A stretch of 64,000 nt of DNA, from contig NZ_JAHKPI010000025.1 in assembly GCF_018860425.1 (NCBI RefSeq), forward strand, positions 124,001 to 188,000, given 5' to 3'. The stretch comes from Marinobacter sp. F3R08. GTDB taxonomy: Bacteria; Pseudomonadota; Gammaproteobacteria; Pseudomonadales; Oleiphilaceae. Position numbers and translations under genes: made by a program. The notes under the pieces were generated by a model, which saw nothing but the letters and a program-made list of their open reading frames with translations, did not search any database and was not told where the DNA came from. Every line of letters begins with the position of its first letter. Position 1 is the stretch's first letter. Positions 59,789-64,000 of this stretch are shown here, one piece after another.

Positions 59789-59820
59789 GGCGCGCGGAGT
59801 GTTATGCAGCACAGAGCGAG

Positions 59821-59838
59821 GGGGCGAAGTCTCGCCCC
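59821..59838. terminator. Weak hairpin between fpr and the aldehyde dehydrogenase
   Basis: GGGGCGA (59821-59827), loop AGTC, TCGCCCC (59832-59838), then TTCTC. A short GC-rich stem between convergent genes. Confidence 0.6.
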
Positions 59839-59881
59839 TTCTCATAAGCATCACCTACAATGTTGTCTTCAAACTGGCCAA

Positions 59882-61303
59882 TCAGATAGCCATCCCTGCC
59901 AGTTTTGTTTCGAGATATTCCTCTATACCTTCCTGAGCACCTTCGCGACCAAGGCCGCTGTTTTTCATCCCGCCAAACGGTGCCGCAGCACTGGTCGGAT
60001 TGATATCGTTAATGCCGACAATGCCGAAATCCAGAGCTTCAAACGCACGCATGGCCGTCGTCATATTATTGCTGTAGATGTAGGCGGCCAATCCATACTC
60101 AGTATCGTTGGCCATGGCGATGACATCGTCTTCTGAGCGATAGGTGATGACGGGAGCCACCGGGCCAAAGGTTTCTTCCCGGTATATCTTCATGTCTGGG
60201 GTTACTCCGGAGAGTACGGTTGGTGCGAAAAAGTAACCCTGTGACAGGCCGTTGTCTGTCAGGCGCTGACCGCCGGTTTCAATTTTCGCGCCTTTGGCTA
60301 TGGCATCCTGGACCTGGTTGTCGACTTTCGCGATGGCCTGTTCGTTGATCAGCGGGCCAATGCCGACGCCATCAGTCATACCGTTACCCGCCACCAATCG
60401 ACTGGCGCGGTTGGTGAGTTCTTTGATAAATGGTTCAAGGTGATCTTCGTGCACAAAAATACGGTTGGGGCTAATGCAGGCCTGTCCAGTATTCAGGAAC
60501 TTGACCAGTGACAGGCCTTTGGCAGCATGTACCGGGTCGGCGTCAGGGAAAACAATGGCGGGTGCATGGCCGCCGAGTTCCATGGATACGCGTTTCATGT
60601 TGGCTGCGGCCAGGCCATTCAGTTTCTTACCGACAGGGGTAGAGCCGGTGAAGGTCAGCTTGCGAACCCTCGGGTCGGTACAAAAAGCTTCGCCCACCCG
60701 GGAAGGATCCTGCACCGTCAGCATGTTGATCACCCCAGCCGGGAAGCCTGCTTCGGCGAAGATTTCTATCATGGCTTTTGCGCACAAGGGTGTACTTTCA
60801 GCTGGTTTCAGAATCACGCTGCAGCCGGCCGCCAGTGCGGGCGCTAACTTGCGGGTAATCATGGAAATCGGATAATTCCAGGGAGTGATCGCACCGACCA
60901 CACCAACAGGGGATTTTTGTACGATAAAGCGCTGGTTTTCACGGGCGGAAGGAATGCTTTGCCCGTATACGCGTTTGGCTTCTTCGGCAAACCATAGCAG
61001 GAAGTCAGCGCCGTACTGTACTTCATTGAGGGACGCTTTCAGGGGCTTACCCTGTTCGCGGGTCATCAGCTCAGCCAGTTCGCGTTTCTGACGGATCATC
61101 AGTTCCCAGGCCCGGTAAAGCAATTGGGAGCGATGATACGCCGTGGTCTTTTTCCATTCTTTAAACGCGCAATCGGCGGCCGTAATGGCCGCCTCAATAT
61201 CCTGATCTGTGCAGTCGGGCACCTGCCCGATGACTTCACCCGTGGCCGGGTTGGTAACCGGGAGCTCCGGGCGCCCGGTTAACCATTCTCCGTTTACATA
61301 CAT
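59882..61303 (-). CDS. NAD(P)-dependent aldehyde dehydrogenase (succinate-semialdehyde type)
   Basis: Oxidises an aldehyde to its acid. It is 473 residues. The catalytic residues are Glu242 (SMELGGHAP) and Cys276 (NTGQACISPNR); PWNYPISMITRKLAPALAAG fits the GabD/succinate-semialdehyde group. The physiological substrate is not proven, and no gabT is adjacent. It lies 23 bases after the acyl-CoA dehydrogenase gene on the same strand and is likely co-transcribed, so it may serve a fatty- or hydroxy-acid pathway. Confidence 0.85.
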   Translation of the reverse strand: MYVNGEWLTGRPELPVTNPATGEVIGQVPDCTDQDIEAAITAADCAFKEWKKTTAYHRSQLLYRAWELMIRQKRELAELMTREQGKPLKASLNEVQYGADFLLWFAEEAKRVYGQSIPSARENQRFIVQKSPVGVVGAITPWNYPISMITRKLAPALAAGCSVILKPAESTPLCAKAMIEIFAEAGFPAGVINMLTVQDPSRVGEAFCTDPRVRKLTFTGSTPVGKKLNGLAAANMKRVSMELGGHAPAIVFPDADPVHAAKGLSLVKFLNTGQACISPNRIFVHEDHLEPFIKELTNRASRLVAGNGMTDGVGIGPLINEQAIAKVDNQVQDAIAKGAKIETGGQRLTDNGLSQGYFFAPTVLSGVTPDMKIYREETFGPVAPVITYRSEDDVIAMANDTEYGLAAYIYSNNMTTAMRAFEALDFGIVGINDINPTSAAAPFGGMKNSGLGREGAQEGIEEYLETKLAGMAI

Positions 61304-61326
61304 GAGGCGGTACCTCTTGGTTGATA

Positions 61327-63105
61327 TTAAAACTCTGTTTCCGACAGCGCCATGATGGCGTCATCGCCCGATCGTATCGAGCTCAGGTGCACGGAACAGC
61401 GCGGGAGGATGTGATCGATGAAAAAGTTTGTGGTAGCCAGTTTGTTGATTGCCAATGAGCTTTGGTCAGCCTGCGTATTCTTAGCTGCAGTAGCGGCTTT
61501 CAACAACAGCCAGCCGGCGGTCACGGTAGAGCTCAGCATCAGATAGTCAAAGGCAACGGCGCCCGTAAACTGGGGGTCATCGCCACGCTCCAGAATCATT
61601 TTTGTGGCATCTTCAAGGAAGGCGACTGCCTGGTCAAATCTTGCCTGGCGCTCGGCTGTAAGCACGGAATGGCTTTGTAGCGACCCGGTGAGTGGACGCA
61701 TGTCATCAATCAGCTCAGCTATGGCCTGCCCCCGGTCGCTCACGGTTTTCCGGCCGATCAGATCAAGGGCCTGAATGCCGTTGGTGCCTTCATATATCGG
61801 TAGAATACGGGCGTCACGGTAGTGTTGTGCAGCGCCTGTCTCTTCGATAAAGCCCATTCCACCGTAACATTGAATGCCCAGAGACGTGACTTCTTGTGCG
61901 ATTTCTGTGCACCAGCCTTTCACCAGTGGTGTCAGCAAGTCGGCCCGGCGCTTGTAGCGGCTCTTGATGTCGTCTGGGAGGGTATCCGCCTTGGCGTAAT
62001 CAACGGCTACGCAGCCAGTGTAAGCAAGACCGCGAGCGGCCTCGGTCAAGGTTTTCATAATCATTAGCATGCGGCGGACGTCCGGGTGCTTGATGATAGG
62101 GGAAACGCCTTGTTGGCCGGGAGCCGTGCCTTGAGTTCGTTCGACGGTATAGTCCCGAGCTTGCTGGTAAGCGCGCTCGGAGATTGAAACGCCTTGTAAA
62201 CCAACGGTCAGCCGTGCGTTGTTCATCATGGTGAACATGCAGGCCAGGCCCCGATTCTCTTCGCCCACCAGGTAACCGATAGCGCCCTCGTTATCGCCAT
62301 AACTCATCACGCAGGTGGGGCTGGCATGGATACCGAGCTTGTGTTCCAGTGAGACTGCGTGGCAATCGTTCCTTTCTCCCGGTTCTCCGGACGCATCGGG
62401 TAAATACTTGGGTACCGCAAACAGTGATATACCTTTGACGCCGGGAGGAGCATCCGGCAAGCGGGCAAGCACAAGATGGATGATGTTCTCCGCCATGTCG
62501 TGCTCACCCCAGGTGATGAAAATCTTTTGTCCTTTTATCCGGTAGGCATCGCCATCCGGGCGGGCCTGGGTCCGGATACCTGACAAATCAGAACCGGACT
62601 GTGGTTCGGTCAGGTTCATGGTTCCGGTCCACTGCCCGGAAATCATTTTGGGCAGGAACTTCTTTTTCAGTTCATCGCTGGCGTTCTCGGAAAGCGCCTC
62701 TACGGCACCTTGAGACAACAAAGGACAGAGCCCCCACGCCATGTTGGCGGCATGCCACATTTCCTGAACCGGGATGGCCAGCGAGAAAGGCAAGCCCTGC
62801 CCACCAAACTCCGGGTCAAACTGCAGGCTGGCCCAACCGCTCTCTGCGTATTGCTGGTAAGCCGCCCTGAACCCTGCTGGCGTGACCACGTTGTGGTCGC
62901 TATCCAGGCGAACGCCGGTTTGATCGCCGGTAACGTTGGTTGGTGCGATGACGGAACCTGCAAAGCGTGCAGCTTCTTCAAGAATGGCTGCAACGACATC
63001 CTCGGAAGCATCTTCGTAGCCACAGGCTTTGGCCATTTCTGAAAACCCGGCGACTTGCTGCAGGGTAAACGCCATCTCACGGGTGGGTGCTCTGAACTCT
63101 GTCAT
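61327..63105 (-). CDS. Long acyl-CoA dehydrogenase (DmdC-like group)
   Basis: FAD enzyme that oxidises an acyl-CoA to enoyl-CoA. It is 592 residues, longer than the ~380 of classic enzymes owing to an added C-terminal helical domain. The flavin segment is TGTMNLTEPQSGSDL and the catalytic base Glu is in PIYEGTNGIQALDLIGRK. Members of this long group include methylmercaptopropionyl-CoA dehydrogenase (DmdC), but most are general. The substrate is unknown. It lies 11 bases after the acetoacetyl-CoA reductase gene. Confidence 0.88.
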   Translation of the reverse strand: MTEFRAPTREMAFTLQQVAGFSEMAKACGYEDASEDVVAAILEEAARFAGSVIAPTNVTGDQTGVRLDSDHNVVTPAGFRAAYQQYAESGWASLQFDPEFGGQGLPFSLAIPVQEMWHAANMAWGLCPLLSQGAVEALSENASDELKKKFLPKMISGQWTGTMNLTEPQSGSDLSGIRTQARPDGDAYRIKGQKIFITWGEHDMAENIIHLVLARLPDAPPGVKGISLFAVPKYLPDASGEPGERNDCHAVSLEHKLGIHASPTCVMSYGDNEGAIGYLVGEENRGLACMFTMMNNARLTVGLQGVSISERAYQQARDYTVERTQGTAPGQQGVSPIIKHPDVRRMLMIMKTLTEAARGLAYTGCVAVDYAKADTLPDDIKSRYKRRADLLTPLVKGWCTEIAQEVTSLGIQCYGGMGFIEETGAAQHYRDARILPIYEGTNGIQALDLIGRKTVSDRGQAIAELIDDMRPLTGSLQSHSVLTAERQARFDQAVAFLEDATKMILERGDDPQFTGAVAFDYLMLSSTVTAGWLLLKAATAAKNTQADQSSLAINKLATTNFFIDHILPRCSVHLSSIRSGDDAIMALSETEF

Positions 63106-63116
63106 GGTTTACTCCC

Positions 63117-63860
63117 TCAGGCCATGTATTGGCCGCCGTTAACCGACATGTTCGTGCCGGTTACGAAACTGGCTTCATCAGCTGTCAGATAAGCGACGGC
63201 TCTGGCGATGTCTTCAGGCTGCCCAAGGTGGCCAACCGGAATACCTGCAACAATGTTGTTCAGTACCTTTTCAGGTACCTGACGAACCATTGGCGTGTCG
63301 ATGTAGCCTGGAGAAACCGAGTTGGCGGTTACACCTTTACGGGCGCCTTCCTGAGCAATGGATTTGGTGAAACCATAGATGCCGGCTTTCGTGGCGGCAT
63401 AGTTACACTGGCCGAACTGACCTTTCTCCCCGTTCAGGGATGAAATGTTAACGATACGGCCAAAGCCACGCTCGCACATATTTTCGAACACTTGCTGGCA
63501 CATGTTGAACATAGAGGTCAGGTTCACGTTGATGACCTGATTCCATTGTTCTGGTTGCATCCTCTTCAGTGGGGCGTCGTTGGTGATGCCTGCGTTGTTG
63601 ACCAGAATATCGATAGGTCCCAGGTCTTTCTCAACAGCAGCAACAAAGGCTTTGCAGCCATCAAAGTCGGTTACGTCCAGCGGGTACACGGAGGCTTCGA
63701 TGCCGTCCTGCTGCAGCCCGGCTTGCCACTCTTTGGCTTGTGCTTCTTCACCGGGCAGGTGGGTGCCTACTACTGCACGGCCTTGAGCGGCCAGCGCTTT
63801 ACACATAGCGGTACCCAGACCACCGGTTGCTCCGGTAACAACTGCGATGCGATTAGTCAT
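63117..63860 (-). CDS. phbB: Acetoacetyl-CoA reductase
   Basis: NADPH-dependent short-chain dehydrogenase that makes (R)-3-hydroxybutyryl-CoA for polyhydroxyalkanoate synthesis. It is 247 residues. The cofactor motif is TGATGGLGTAM and the catalytic set is in VNISSLNGEKGQFGQCNYAATKAG; that Ser-Leu-Asn-Gly segment is characteristic of PhaB/PhbB rather than FabG. AAGGAG lies 6 bases before the ATG. No PHA synthase is seen in the window. It likely starts or continues an operon with the two genes downstream. Confidence 0.9.
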   Translation of the reverse strand: MTNRIAVVTGATGGLGTAMCKALAAQGRAVVGTHLPGEEAQAKEWQAGLQQDGIEASVYPLDVTDFDGCKAFVAAVEKDLGPIDILVNNAGITNDAPLKRMQPEQWNQVINVNLTSMFNMCQQVFENMCERGFGRIVNISSLNGEKGQFGQCNYAATKAGIYGFTKSIAQEGARKGVTANSVSPGYIDTPMVRQVPEKVLNNIVAGIPVGHLGQPEDIARAVAYLTADEASFVTGTNMSVNGGQYMA

Positions 63861-63888
63861 GGTGTTCTCCTTTCTTCTTAGGGGTTGT

Positions 63889-64000
63889 TTACTTCAAGAG
63901 TTTCTTGATATTGGATGATTGGGAAATGATTCCCTCTGAGGTGTACTGATTGCTGCGGTCAACAATCTTGGGAAGCTCGTAAAGGTAATTCACCATCAGG
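63889..64000 (-). CDS. 3' end of an unidentified gene
   Basis: The last 36 codons of an open frame that enters from beyond the window and stops at 63889-63891: VNYLYELPKIVDRSNQYTSE and then an ending KKLLK. I do not recognise it. It ends 28 bases before phbB on the same strand, so it is probably in the same operon. It could also be a short open frame without function. Confidence 0.45.
   Translation of the reverse strand, partial: LMVNYLYELPKIVDRSNQYTSEGIISQSSNIKKLLK

Noticed and set aside
61327..63105. Assignment of the long acyl-CoA dehydrogenase as DmdC proper
   Set aside because: Group membership fits, but there are no dmdB or dmdD neighbours, so only a general name is given.

Overview
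The window is ordinary, gene-dense chromosome from a Gammaproteobacterium, most likely Marinobacter or a close marine relative. That assignment is inferred from gene content and order. The pointers are a complete Na+-translocating NADH:quinone reductase operon, the mfd/gap/nqr order known from pseudomonads, the finR/fpr pair, an RNase E whose catalytic residues fall at the Escherichia coli positions, and the rpmF-plsX-fabDGF-acpP fatty-acid cluster. I see no insertion sequence, prophage, integron, CRISPR array or rRNA operon.

Layout. 1-500: 5' end of mfd, divergent from a long-form glyceraldehyde-3-phosphate dehydrogenase gene (gap). 2238-9441: nqrABCDEF-apbE-nqrM, the sodium pump plus its flavin transferase and its iron-delivery factor, followed by soluble transhydrogenase sthA (9500-10891). 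10967-15496, minus strand: GDPD phosphodiesterase, type I-beta DAHP synthase, a TerB-like protein, transaldolase and DusA. 15497-16894: a lone PEP-CTERM surface protein flanked by non-coding DNA with strong hairpins. 16895-21785: AEC permease, ZnuA under a Zur box, GltX, a tRNA-Ala/tRNA-Glu operon and a long QueD-like protein. 21859-25542: a MobA-like nucleotidyltransferase, then on the minus strand three envelope genes (a tail-anchored response regulator, a PEGA/MORN protein and a small membrane protein). 25643-28567: M16C metalloprotease. 28664-32543: divergent ppsR and ppsA, then rraA. 32594-35530: PilZ, SH3/coiled-coil, YciI, RNase AM and YecA-like genes. 35534-38779: rne. 39373-42775: rluC, a HAD phosphatase, sppA and maf. 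42915-50868: yceD-rpmF-plsX-fabD-fabG-acpP-fabF-pabC-mltG-tmk. 50967-54415: AraC regulator, putP and a TSUP transporter. 54537-57131: acnB. 57388-59788: miaE, finR, fpr. 59882-64000, minus strand: an aldehyde dehydrogenase, a long acyl-CoA dehydrogenase, an acetoacetyl-CoA reductase and the end of an unidentified gene.

How the genes work together. Energy and redox (Nqr, SthA, Fpr, AcnB, PpsA with PpsR), fatty-acid and envelope synthesis (the fab cluster, MltG, SppA) and RNA metabolism (RNase E, its inhibitor RraA, RNase AM, RluC, DusA, MiaE) dominate. Most genes are housekeeping. The features most worth follow-up are the regulatory sites (a Zur box on znuA, 21-bp-spaced direct repeats before putP, a near-leaderless yceD promoter, a long hairpin in the acnB leader, AGGTTA repeats before fpr), the three-gene envelope operon with a membrane-tethered response regulator, and the isolated PEP-CTERM gene. 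I did not find a clearly new multi-gene system; the response-regulator/MORN operon is the nearest candidate.
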